A stretch of 64,000 nt of DNA from positions 62,001 to 126,000 of the forward strand of contig JBAOIH010000003.1 of assembly GCA_037045645.1 (NCBI GenBank). Reading direction: 5' to 3'. Position numbers and translations under genes: made by a program. How positions within the stretch are numbered: position 1 is the stretch's first letter; the number at the start of each line of letters is the position of its first letter. The stretch comes from Nocardioides sp. (GTDB taxonomy: Bacteria; Actinomycetota; Actinomycetes; Propionibacteriales; Nocardioidaceae). Shown here piece by piece: positions 47,237-55,002 of the stretch. The notes under the pieces were generated by a model. That model was given only the letters and a program-made list of their open reading frames with translations, did no database searches and had not been told where the DNA came from.

Positions 47237-48175
47237 TCAGCGTCCCCGGACGGTGCCCGCGTCGACCACGTCGAAGACGGGCACCGGCTTGGTCTTCAGA
47301 TCACCGCACGAGAGCCGGCGAGGCTGCGACTTCGTGGTGCGTACGGTGACCGTCGTCGGCTCGCCGTCGACGTGCAGGCGTACGGTCGTGAACTCGCCGT
47401 CGGTCTCGACGGGAGGCTGCCAGTGCACTTCGGTGGCGCCCTCGTGGCGTACGTGCAACTCGGCCACCTGAGCCTCGGCAGGCAACCCGGCCCGACCGCG
47501 GACCGAGACGGTCGGGAACTCGTCGCGGTGGATCGCGTCCGCCGCCGCCAGTGCGGCCTCTGCATCGGTGTGCGCGAGGGTCAAGCCGCTCGGCAGGCCC
47601 ATCCACGTCGGCGCGAAGCGGTGACCGCCCAGGTGCGTGGTCTCCCACGTCTCCTCGGGCCATTGTGCGGCCAACGCGGCGGTGACGGGGCGCCCGAGTT
47701 CGGCGCAGCAACGGTCTCGACGACCGTTGGTGCAGACCAACCAGAGCGGCCGGTTCCACGGCGCGAACGTCACCTCCCCGGTCAGCCAGGCGCCGAGGTC
47801 GAGATCGAGGAGTTCGTCGTGCTCTTGGACCTGGGTGACCTCAATCCGGCCGACCGTCAGATCGGCTAGGTAGAGCGTGATCGGCACCGGGGTCCGGCCT
47901 TTGTGCCTCCGGATCAGTTGCACCCGGAAGTCGTACACGTCGGTCTGCTCGGCCAGCCAACGCTTCACGGCGTCGCCGAGGCGGCTCTCCTCGACCGCGG
48001 CATGGCCCCACGATCCGGCGTACTCCACCAACAGCCAGCGGGTCTCGGTAGGTGCGGTCCCGGGTGCGGGCTCGGTGGTGTTCGAGCAGCGAAATTCCGG
48101 GGGTTGAGCGGACCCTGGTCCGCTCGACACCCGGCCAGACGGGGGCTGAGCGGACAAATCGGGGGTCCAGTCCAC
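47237..48175 (-). CDS. Sucrase/ferredoxin-like [2Fe-2S] protein (copy B), start within a repeat
   Basis: This is a paralogue of the 43952-44941 protein. It has CTNGRRDRCCAELGRPVTAA near residue 150, THLGGHRFAPTWMGLPSG near 185 and the early RWLLVEYAGSWGHAA. The conserved part begins at about FRCSNTTEPAPGT. All sequence 5' of it in the frame is family 1 repeat DNA, and the available starts are a GTG at 48175 or codons inside the repeat. The native start codon has apparently been replaced, so the first 30 residues written here are repeat-encoded. Otherwise the gene is intact (312 residues). Confidence 0.82.
   Translation of the reverse strand: MDWTPDLSAQPPSGRVSSGPGSAQPPEFRCSNTTEPAPGTAPTETRWLLVEYAGSWGHAAVEESRLGDAVKRWLAEQTDVYDFRVQLIRRHKGRTPVPITLYLADLTVGRIEVTQVQEHDELLDLDLGAWLTGEVTFAPWNRPLWLVCTNGRRDRCCAELGRPVTAALAAQWPEETWETTHLGGHRFAPTWMGLPSGLTLAHTDAEAALAAADAIHRDEFPTVSVRGRAGLPAEAQVAELHVRHEGATEVHWQPPVETDGEFTTVRLHVDGEPTTVTVRTTKSQPRRLSCGDLKTKPVPVFDVVDAGTVRGR
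48091..48170 (-). repeat. Dispersed double-hairpin repeat, family 1, copy 4
   Basis: This copy is inverted relative to copies 1 and 2 and matches copy 1 closely at its outer end (CCCCCGGAATTTCG). The central hairpin is altered (CCCGTCTGGCCGGG type) while the second palindrome GAGCGGACCCTGGTCCGCTC is preserved. It covers the start region of the ferredoxin-like copy B gene and ends 10 bases from the phosphatidylcholine synthase stop. Confidence 0.8.
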
Positions 48176-48179
48176 CGAT

Positions 48180-48920
48180 TCAGTCCAGCGCGGGGTCGGC
48201 CGGGTGGCGTCGTGGGAACTGCCAAGTCAGCCACAGCGAGAGCGCGGTGTAGTAGATCAGGTACGCCACCGACGCCCAGACCACCCAGCGACTCGGGTCG
48301 GGCAGGCCGGCGGTAATCACGGCGTACGCCACGAACCACAGCGCGGTCAGCACGAACGTCAGCTGCCACATCGGCTCGGTACGAGACGGGTAGACGTACT
48401 TGATCGGCACGAAGACCATCACGACACAGAAGAGTACGAACGCCGCCGTCGCGGTCGTGCCGAGGCCGGTCGCGATCACATAGAAGGCCAGGATGTTCCA
48501 GTAGGACGGGAAACCCAGGAAGAAGTGGTCATCGGTCTTGGCGTCAGTGCGGCAGAACTGATAGCACGAGGCGAGCAGCGGTGCCGCCGCGCAGAAGCCG
48601 CCGAACCAACCGCCGGGCAGGTAGCCGTTGGCCCACAGCAGCGCCATCGGCGCCAGCGTGTAGGTCATGTAGTCGACGATGTTGTCCAGCAGCGCCCCGT
48701 CGAACCCGGGCATCACCGTCTTGACCCCGACGCGGCGCGACAACATGCCGTCCGTGCCGTCGATGAACATCGCGACGAAGAAGAGCCACAGGACGGTCTT
48801 GACTTCCCCTTGGTAGGAGTAGTGGACCATCAGCAGGGCGAGGACCGAGCCGATCGCGGTGTAGACATGCACGGCCGCCGCAGCGAGGCGACGGCCAGTG
48901 GAGTACTCCGCCGCTGACAT
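48180..48920 (-). CDS. pcs: Phosphatidylcholine synthase (CDP-alcohol phosphatidyltransferase family)
   Basis: The enzyme condenses choline with CDP-diacylglycerol to give phosphatidylcholine in the membrane. The CDP-alcohol signature is complete in DGTDGMLSRRVGVKT and GFDGALLDNIVDYMTY near residues 52-85, in the form DGxxxR-x8-GxxxDxxxD. The 246 residues include seven or eight hydrophobic segments, and the C-terminal PIKYVYPSRT is typical of Pcs rather than of phosphatidylglycerol synthases. It starts six bases after the hutI stop codon, so it may be co-transcribed. A free choline supply is implied. Confidence 0.85.
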   Translation of the reverse strand: MSAAEYSTGRRLAAAAVHVYTAIGSVLALLMVHYSYQGEVKTVLWLFFVAMFIDGTDGMLSRRVGVKTVMPGFDGALLDNIVDYMTYTLAPMALLWANGYLPGGWFGGFCAAAPLLASCYQFCRTDAKTDDHFFLGFPSYWNILAFYVIATGLGTTATAAFVLFCVVMVFVPIKYVYPSRTEPMWQLTFVLTALWFVAYAVITAGLPDPSRWVVWASVAYLIYYTALSLWLTWQFPRRHPADPALD

Positions 48921-48926
48921 GGTCGG

Positions 48927-50111
48927 TCAGCCTACTTGCTCGAAGCCGTTTGGGTTGATTTCGGACACGACCGGTCGCCCCTGTTTCCACACGCCCGCGA
49001 TCAGGGGGACCCCGGGGCGATAGGCCAGATGGACGTACGACGGGGCATCGAGCAGCACCAGGTCGGCGGCCGAGCCCACGGTGAGTCGCCCGACATCCGT
49101 ACGCCCGAGGGCAGCCGCGCCCCCCGCTGTCGCCGCCCACAACGCCTCCGCGGGCGACATCCGCATCTCCCGCACGGCCAACGCCACGCACAGCGCCATC
49201 GACGAGGTGAAGCACGAGCCGGGGTTGCAGTCGCTGGCGATCGCGACACGTACGCCTGCATCCAGCAGGCCGCGCGCGTCCGGATAGGGCTGGCGCGTGG
49301 AGAATTCCACGCCGGGCAACAGCGTCGCGATCGTGCCCGAGTCAACAAGGGCAGCCACGTCCGCGTCGGACAGATAGGTGCAGTGGTCGACCGCAGCCAG
49401 GCCGAGTTCGCAGGCCAACCGCACACCAGCGCCATAGGTCAACTGGTTGGCGTGCAGGCGTCCACGCAGACCTTGTGCCGCGCCGGCCGCCAGGATCGTA
49501 CGCGCCTGGTCGACGTCGAAGGCGCCGTCCTCGCAGAAGACGTCGATCCATTTGGCGTAGGGCGCGGCAGCGGCGAGCATCGGGCCGGTGACGAGGTCGA
49601 CGTACGCGCTGGCGTCGGTGTCGGCCGGCACGACGTGCGCACCCAGGAAAGTCGTCTCGTCGGTGAACTGCCTGGCCACGGCCAGACTGCGCGCCTCGTC
49701 GCGCACCGAGAGTCCGTACCCACTCTTGATCTCGACCGTCGTCGTCCCCTGTCGCAGCATCTCTTGGACGAGCCGTGCGGTGCCTGCGGTGAGGTGTTCG
49801 TCGGAGGCGGCACGGGTGGCGGCGACGGTCGTACGAATGCCGCCCGCGGAGTAGGGCGTGCCGGTCATCCTCGCCTCGAACTCGGCGGCGCGGTCGCCTG
49901 CGAAGACCAGGTGGGAGTGCGAGTCGACGAAGCCGGGGATCATCGCTCGACCTCCCGCCTCGACGGCGAAGTCGGCGGCAGGGGCGGCGCCCGCATCCCC
50001 CACCCAGGCGATCCGCCCTGCCTCGATGACGAGCGCCGCGTCGGTGCGCAGACCTATGGCCTCGTCGTGGGTGACGAGTTCGCCGATGCCGGTGATCAGG
50101 GTGGCGGTCAT
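48927..50111 (-). CDS. hutI: Imidazolonepropionase
   Basis: This is the third step of histidine degradation, hydrolysing 4-imidazolone-5-propionate to N-formimino-L-glutamate. The 394-residue amidohydrolase has the metal-binding HSHLVFAGDRAAEF near residue 65, GAHVVPAD near 165, a later HANQLTYGAG, and ASDCNPGSCFTSSM with the catalytic Asp near 310. The ATG overlaps the hutF stop (ATGA). hutU and hutH are not in the window. Confidence 0.95.
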   Translation of the reverse strand: MTATLITGIGELVTHDEAIGLRTDAALVIEAGRIAWVGDAGAAPAADFAVEAGGRAMIPGFVDSHSHLVFAGDRAAEFEARMTGTPYSAGGIRTTVAATRAASDEHLTAGTARLVQEMLRQGTTTVEIKSGYGLSVRDEARSLAVARQFTDETTFLGAHVVPADTDASAYVDLVTGPMLAAAAPYAKWIDVFCEDGAFDVDQARTILAAGAAQGLRGRLHANQLTYGAGVRLACELGLAAVDHCTYLSDADVAALVDSGTIATLLPGVEFSTRQPYPDARGLLDAGVRVAIASDCNPGSCFTSSMALCVALAVREMRMSPAEALWAATAGGAAALGRTDVGRLTVGSAADLVLLDAPSYVHLAYRPGVPLIAGVWKQGRPVVSEINPNGFEQVG

Positions 50112-51406
50112 GGCTGGACCCTCTCGACAGCGGCTGTCAGTGCTCGGCCGATGTCGGCTCGATCCTCGGCGCGGTAGACGACTTGTCCGTCGACGATGGT
50201 CGTCGTGACGTCCGCGGCTGTGGCCGCGAATACCGCCGTGTGCTCGTCAGCCCCGGTGCCCGCCGTACGCGGGGTCTCGACGTCGAGCGTGACCAGATCG
50301 GCCCGCCGCCCAACGGCGATCTCGCCCGCGTCGGGCCACCCGAGCGAGTCGTGTCGGGTGGCGGCGGTGAGGAGTTCGGCAGCACTCCAGTTGCCGCGCG
50401 TCCGGGTCGCCAGACGCTCGTTCATCTCCAGCGCCCGCATCTCCTCGAAGTGGTCGATCACCGCATGGCTGTCACTACCGAGGGTCAACCGCACGCCCGC
50501 GTCGTGGAGCCGACGAGAGGGGCCGATGCCGTCACCGAGGTCGCGCTCGGTGGTGGGACAGAAGGACGCGTACGCCCGCGCAGCGCCCAGCAGTGCCAGG
50601 TCGTCGTCGGTGAGATGGGTGGCGTGTACGACGCTGGTCATCGGCCCGAGGATTCCGGTGTCCGCGAGCACTTGGGTCGGCGTCCGGCCATGCTCGGCCA
50701 GGCAGTCGGCGTTCTCCTTGATCTGCTCGGACAGATGCACGTGGACAGGCACGCCGGACTCGGCCGTATGACCGCCGAGCACCGCGAGTGCGTCCGGCGG
50801 CACGGCGCGTACGGAGTGCGCGGCCACACCGATCCGGGCACCCGCCGTCGGCGCGAACTCGGCGATCCGGTCGAGCCACTGCGCTGCCGAGCCGTCGTCG
50901 TACCTGACCTGCACACCCTGCACCGGTGCACCGAAACCGCTGGAGAGATAGAGCGTGTCGAGCAACGTGATCCGGATGCCTGCCTGCTCGGCGGCTGCGA
51001 TCAGGGCGTTGCCCATGGCGTTGGGGTCGGCGTACGGCGTCCCGTCCGGTTGATGATGGAGGTAGTGGAACTCCCCGACGCAGGTGATCCCGGTGCCGGC
51101 CATCTCGCGGTAGGTCGCCAGGGCAAGCTCGAAGTAGGAGTCCGGGTCGAGACGGGCTGCGACGGCGTACATCTGCTCGCGCCAGGTCCAGAACGTGCCG
51201 CGCCCGCGCTGGGTGCGCCCTCGCAATGCGCGGTGGAAGGCGTGGCTGTGGGTGTTGGCGAAGCCGGGGATGGTGAGACCGGGGATCTTCTCGGCGTGCG
51301 CCGCCCCCGGCTCGACTCTGGTGAACCTGCCGCCCTCGATCTCGACGAGCACGTCGTCGCGGACGGCTCCGTCGACCCAGGCGCGTTCGAGGACGTACGC
51401 CCTCAT
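50108..51406 (-). CDS. hutF: Formimidoylglutamate deiminase
   Basis: HutF converts N-formimino-L-glutamate to N-formyl-L-glutamate and ammonia. The 432-residue protein (ATG at 51406; upstream in-frame codons belong to the M20 gene) has the zinc site HSHAFHRALRGRTQ near residue 55, VHVHLSEQIKEN near 225, HATHLTDDDL near 260 and GSDSHAVIDHFEEM near 310. Its presence marks the five-step variant of the hut pathway, which needs an N-formylglutamate deformylase. It overlaps both neighbours by four bases. Confidence 0.94.
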   Translation of the reverse strand: MRAYVLERAWVDGAVRDDVLVEIEGGRFTRVEPGAAHAEKIPGLTIPGFANTHSHAFHRALRGRTQRGRGTFWTWREQMYAVAARLDPDSYFELALATYREMAGTGITCVGEFHYLHHQPDGTPYADPNAMGNALIAAAEQAGIRITLLDTLYLSSGFGAPVQGVQVRYDDGSAAQWLDRIAEFAPTAGARIGVAAHSVRAVPPDALAVLGGHTAESGVPVHVHLSEQIKENADCLAEHGRTPTQVLADTGILGPMTSVVHATHLTDDDLALLGAARAYASFCPTTERDLGDGIGPSRRLHDAGVRLTLGSDSHAVIDHFEEMRALEMNERLATRTRGNWSAAELLTAATRHDSLGWPDAGEIAVGRRADLVTLDVETPRTAGTGADEHTAVFAATAADVTTTIVDGQVVYRAEDRADIGRALTAAVERVQP

Positions 51407-52614
51407 CGCGCGAGTTCTTCCAAGGTGTCGGCGAGCGCCTCGACCCCGGCCAGGCAATCGGCCATCTCGGCGTGCTCGGCCGGACTGTGGGAGATGCCGG
51501 TGGGGTTGCGTACGAACAACATCGCGGTCGGGATGCCGGCGGCCGAGAGGATGCCTGCGTCGTGGCCGGCCTGGGTGGGGATGATCGGGCGCCCGTGCGC
51601 GAGTCGGGTGGCCAGGTCGGGATCGAAGTCGACGCTGCCCGAGACCGACTCGGCCGTCACGGTGACAGTCGTCCCGTCACGCTCGGCGCGTTGGGTGGCT
51701 TGGCGCTCGATCGAGCGTACGAGATCAGTCACGGCGTCGTCGCTGTCGCAGCGAGCGTCGAGCCAGGCGGTGACCTTGCTCGGGACGGCGTTGGTGCCGT
51801 TGGGTTCGACCTGGAGCCGGCCGAACGTCGCGCGCTGATTGCTCAGCCTGGCCTGCTTGTTGGCCGCGAGCGCGGTCATCGCATAGGTCAGCATCGGGTC
51901 GCGCCGATCCTCCATCCGGGTCGTGCCCGCATGGTTGGCCTCGCCGGTGAAGTCGAAGCGGAAGCGGCCGTGCGGCCAGATGCCGCTCGCGAATCCGATG
52001 GGTGCGTCGAGGTCTACGAGGTGGCGGCCCTGCTCGACATGGAGTTCGACGAAGACGCCGACCCTGCGCCGCAATTCGTGCGTCGTCCACTCCTGGGATG
52101 CCGAAGCACTGCCGGGATCAAGTCGAGCGGTGGTCATCGCGTCTTCCAGGCGTACGCCGTCCCGGTCGGCCAATGTGCGTGCCTGGCTCCAACTTGTCAC
52201 GCCGGTCGCCAGCCGCGAGCCGAGGCAGGCGAGGCCGAACCGCGAGCCTTCCTCCTCCATGAACGCGCTCACGCCGAGCGGTCTGGTGGGCGCGAAGCCG
52301 CGCTCGCGAAGTCGGTCCACGGCAGCGAACGCGCTGATCACGCCGAGCGGCCCGTCGTACGCCCCGCCGTCGAGCACGGAGTCCAGGTGCGAGCCGGTGA
52401 GGACGCCGTCGTCGTCGCGGCCGTCCGGTCGCCACCAGGCCGTGAGGTTGCCGAAGACATCGCACTCGGTGGTCAGGTCGCGGCTCAGCGCCTGCTCGAC
52501 GAACCAGGTCCGGAGTTCGAGTTCGGCAGACTCGAACGGCTGCCGGAAATAGCCCCCGCTGAGCGCCGACCGCCCGACCGGCGCCAGGTCACGCCACATC
52601 GCCTCGAACGTCAT
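51403..52614 (-). CDS. M20 family amidohydrolase (allantoate amidohydrolase-like)
   Basis: The 403-residue dinuclear metallohydrolase has GSHLDSVLDGGAYDGPLG near residue 76, AFMEEEGSRFG near 118, and ELHVEQGRHL near 190, the motifs of allantoate amidohydrolase/N-carbamoylase enzymes. The C-terminal GISHSPAEHAEM supplies the last ligand. The ATG at 52614 starts the conserved protein; the longer frame runs through repeats. Its four-base overlap with hutF suggests it performs the missing step here, hydrolysing N-formylglutamate to glutamate and formate in place of HutG. That activity is inferred; true allantoate hydrolysis is the alternative. Confidence 0.85.
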   Translation of the reverse strand: MTFEAMWRDLAPVGRSALSGGYFRQPFESAELELRTWFVEQALSRDLTTECDVFGNLTAWWRPDGRDDDGVLTGSHLDSVLDGGAYDGPLGVISAFAAVDRLRERGFAPTRPLGVSAFMEEEGSRFGLACLGSRLATGVTSWSQARTLADRDGVRLEDAMTTARLDPGSASASQEWTTHELRRRVGVFVELHVEQGRHLVDLDAPIGFASGIWPHGRFRFDFTGEANHAGTTRMEDRRDPMLTYAMTALAANKQARLSNQRATFGRLQVEPNGTNAVPSKVTAWLDARCDSDDAVTDLVRSIERQATQRAERDGTTVTVTAESVSGSVDFDPDLATRLAHGRPIIPTQAGHDAGILSAAGIPTAMLFVRNPTGISHSPAEHAEMADCLAGVEALADTLEELAR

Positions 52615-52696
52615 GGCCCCATCCCACCGCGTGCGCGCATCCGCAGCAACCGACCCGCGCCGGCCACGGTCTCGAATCCGAGACCCACCGGTGGTG

Positions 52697-53040
52697 TGGT
52701 TTCGAGACGCCCGCTCCGCGGGCTCCTCAACCACCGGCAAGAGCGACCCCCCCGGTGGTTGAGGGGCAGACCCACCGGTGGTTGAGGAGCGCCGCAGGCG
52801 CGTCTCGAAACCACCACCCAACCCGGTGGTTGAGGAGCGCGAAGCCCTCCAACGAAAGTGCACAACGTGGTTTCGAGACGCCCGCTCCGCGGGCTCCTCA
52901 ACCACCGGCAAGAGCGCCCCCCGGTGGTTGAGGAGGGCCAGACCCACCGGTGGTGGTTTCGAGACGCCCGCTCCGCGGGCTCCTCAACCACCGGCAAGAG
53001 CGACCCCCCGGTGGTTGAGGAGGGCGAAGCCCGTCTCGAA
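52697..53040. repeat. Cluster of GGTTGAG/CTCAACC palindromic repeats (family 2)
   Basis: The 449-base gap between the M20 and nitroreductase genes is mostly repeats. A 46-base unit beginning TTTCGAGACGCCCGC and ending GGCAAGAGCG occurs three times (near 52700, 52871 and 52957). Each contains the hairpin GCCCGC-TCC-GCGGGC and the CTCAACCACC arm. Between them lie several GGTGGTTGAGGAG half-copies in the opposite sense. The element type matches the 30756-30892 array. I see no gene in the gap. Confidence 0.9.
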
Positions 53041-53063
53041 ACCAGCGGCGCCACAATGGCGAC

Positions 53064-53654
53064 ATGGAGTACGGCGAGGTGGTGCGGCGGCGCCGGATGG
53101 TGCGGGCGTACGAACCCACGCCGGTCCCGAAGACAATCCTCGACCGGGCGCTGCGCGACGCGACCCGGGCGCCCAACGCGGGCTTCTCCCAAGGCTGGGG
53201 GTTCCTCGCGCTCAGCGACCCGGAGGCCGTACGCACGTTCTGGCGCGCGACCAGCGACGACACCGAAAGCCCCGATCGCTGGCTGGCCGGGATGATGACC
53301 GCGCCCGTCGTGGTGCTCCCCTGCTCGTCGAAGGCGGCGTACGTCTCCCGCTACGCCGAGCCAGACAAGGGCTGGACCGACGAGACCCGCTGGGCGATGC
53401 CGTACTGGCATCTCGATACCGCGATGGCGAGCCTGCTGATCCTGCTCACCGCCGTCGACGAAGGCCTGGGGGGCTGCTTCTTCGGCATCCCCGTCGACCG
53501 CGTGGCAGCCGTCAAACAGCAGTTCGGGATCCCCGAGGACCACGACCCGATCGGCGCGATCACGCTCGGCTACCCCCGCACCGATGCCACCAAAAGAGGA
53601 TCGCCCACCAGGCGAGCGCGACGTGACGACGTGATCCACCACGACCGCTGGTGA
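53064..53654 (+). CDS. Nitroreductase family protein
   Basis: This FMN-dependent nitroreductase-fold protein of 196 residues has the N-terminal VVRRRRMVRAYEPTPVPKTI (phosphate-binding Arg residues), ATRAPNAGFSQGWGFLAL near residue 35, and the C-terminal GLGGCFFGIPVDRVAAVKQQ and ITLGYPRTD. The usual substrates are quinones, nitro compounds or iodotyrosine-like molecules; none can be deduced. It begins about 20 bases after the repeat cluster and stands 19 bases before the M20 peptidase gene. Confidence 0.9.
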   Translation: MEYGEVVRRRRMVRAYEPTPVPKTILDRALRDATRAPNAGFSQGWGFLALSDPEAVRTFWRATSDDTESPDRWLAGMMTAPVVVLPCSSKAAYVSRYAEPDKGWTDETRWAMPYWHLDTAMASLLILLTAVDEGLGGCFFGIPVDRVAAVKQQFGIPEDHDPIGAITLGYPRTDATKRGSPTRRARRDDVIHHDRW

Positions 53655-53673
53655 ATTCACCTAGGGTGCGCCT

Positions 53674-55002
53674 GTGGTCCAGGACACAGACGCGGCGGTC
53701 GCCAAACTTCAGGCGCTCGTACGCATCCCGACCGTTTCCAACACCGACCCGGCCAAGGTCGAGACACAAGAGTTCGACCGCTTCCTGACCGAACTCGAAA
53801 ACCAATTCCCGCTGTTACACCAGCACCTTGAACTCACCCGGATCCACACCCACGGCCTGCTCTTCAAGTGGCCCGGCAGGGCAAACAACCGACCCGTCGT
53901 GTTGATGGCACACCTCGACGTCGTCCCCGTGGAAGGCCCCTGGACCCATCCCCCCTTCTCGGGCGAGATCATCGACGGCGAGATCTGGGGTCGCGGAACG
54001 CTGGACGACAAGGGCTGTCTGGTCGGGATCTGCGAAGCGGTCGAACGCCACCTCGCCACCGGCTTCACCCCAGCACAAGACGTCTGGCTCTCGTTCGGCT
54101 GCGACGAGGAGGTCTCCGGCGTCGCCGCCCAACTGGCGGTCGACGAGCTCAAGAAGCGTGACGTGCAGCCATGGTTCGTGATCGACGAGGGCGGCGCGGT
54201 CGCAGGTGGCGCGTTTCCGGGCGTACGCCCCCACGTCGCCGTCATCGGCGTGACGGAAAAAGGCACCACGAGTCTGGTCCTCACCGCCGAAGGCCGCGGC
54301 GGGCACGCGTCCACGCCCGCGAAGTGGGGACCCACCGCACGAATCGCGCGTGCGATCACCCGCCTGGAGAAGGCCCCGCTGCCTGCCTCCACCCCCGCAC
54401 CCACCATCGCCCTGATGGAACGCCTCGCCCCGCACGCCCCCGCACCGCTGCGACCACTGATGGCCAACGCCGCCAGACTCACCCCGCTGTTGACCAAGGC
54501 GCTGATCGCCGCAGGTCCGGAGTCGGCGGCGATGACGCGTACGACCATCGCGGTCACCACGCTGACCGGCTCCCCCGCGCTCAACGTGATCGCGGGCAAA
54601 GCGACCGCCGGACTCAACATCCGAGTGATGCTCGGCGACACGGTCGCGAGCGTGATCGAGCACGTACGCAAGACCATCCGCGACAAGACGATCACCATCG
54701 AGGTCGCCGACGCGGGCGAACCGAGCCCGCTGTCGCCCTACGAGGACGACGAAGCGTTCGACCTCCTTGCGTCCACGATCACCGAGCAGTTCCCCGACGC
54801 GGTGGTCTCGCCTTACGTGATGATGGCCGCCACCGATTCGCGCCACTTCACCGCGATCTGCGAGCGGGTCTATCGGTTCGCGCCGTTCCGGATGAGCAAG
54901 GAGCAGCGCCAAGCCATCCATTCGTACGACGAACGCCTCGGCGTCGACGACTTCCTCGCGGGGGTCGAGTGGTACCACCGACTGATCGAGAGGGTCGCAT
55001 GA
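53674..55002 (+). CDS. M20 family metallopeptidase (dipeptidase/carboxypeptidase-like)
   Basis: The 442-residue di-zinc peptidase (GTG start) has MAHLDVVPVEGPWTHPPFSG near residue 77 with the first His and Asp, GRGTLDDKGCLVGICEAVE with the bridging Asp near 110, and GCDEEVSG with the catalytic Glu-Glu near 145. The lid domain (RIARAITRLEKAPLPAST) and the final His (TDSRHFTAI) are present. It resembles the PM20D1/CPS1 branch that releases or conjugates N-acyl amino acids. The start overlaps nothing, but its stop overlaps the MFS gene (ATGA). Confidence 0.92.
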   Translation: MVQDTDAAVAKLQALVRIPTVSNTDPAKVETQEFDRFLTELENQFPLLHQHLELTRIHTHGLLFKWPGRANNRPVVLMAHLDVVPVEGPWTHPPFSGEIIDGEIWGRGTLDDKGCLVGICEAVERHLATGFTPAQDVWLSFGCDEEVSGVAAQLAVDELKKRDVQPWFVIDEGGAVAGGAFPGVRPHVAVIGVTEKGTTSLVLTAEGRGGHASTPAKWGPTARIARAITRLEKAPLPASTPAPTIALMERLAPHAPAPLRPLMANAARLTPLLTKALIAAGPESAAMTRTTIAVTTLTGSPALNVIAGKATAGLNIRVMLGDTVASVIEHVRKTIRDKTITIEVADAGEPSPLSPYEDDEAFDLLASTITEQFPDAVVSPYVMMAATDSRHFTAICERVYRFAPFRMSKEQRQAIHSYDERLGVDDFLAGVEWYHRLIERVA

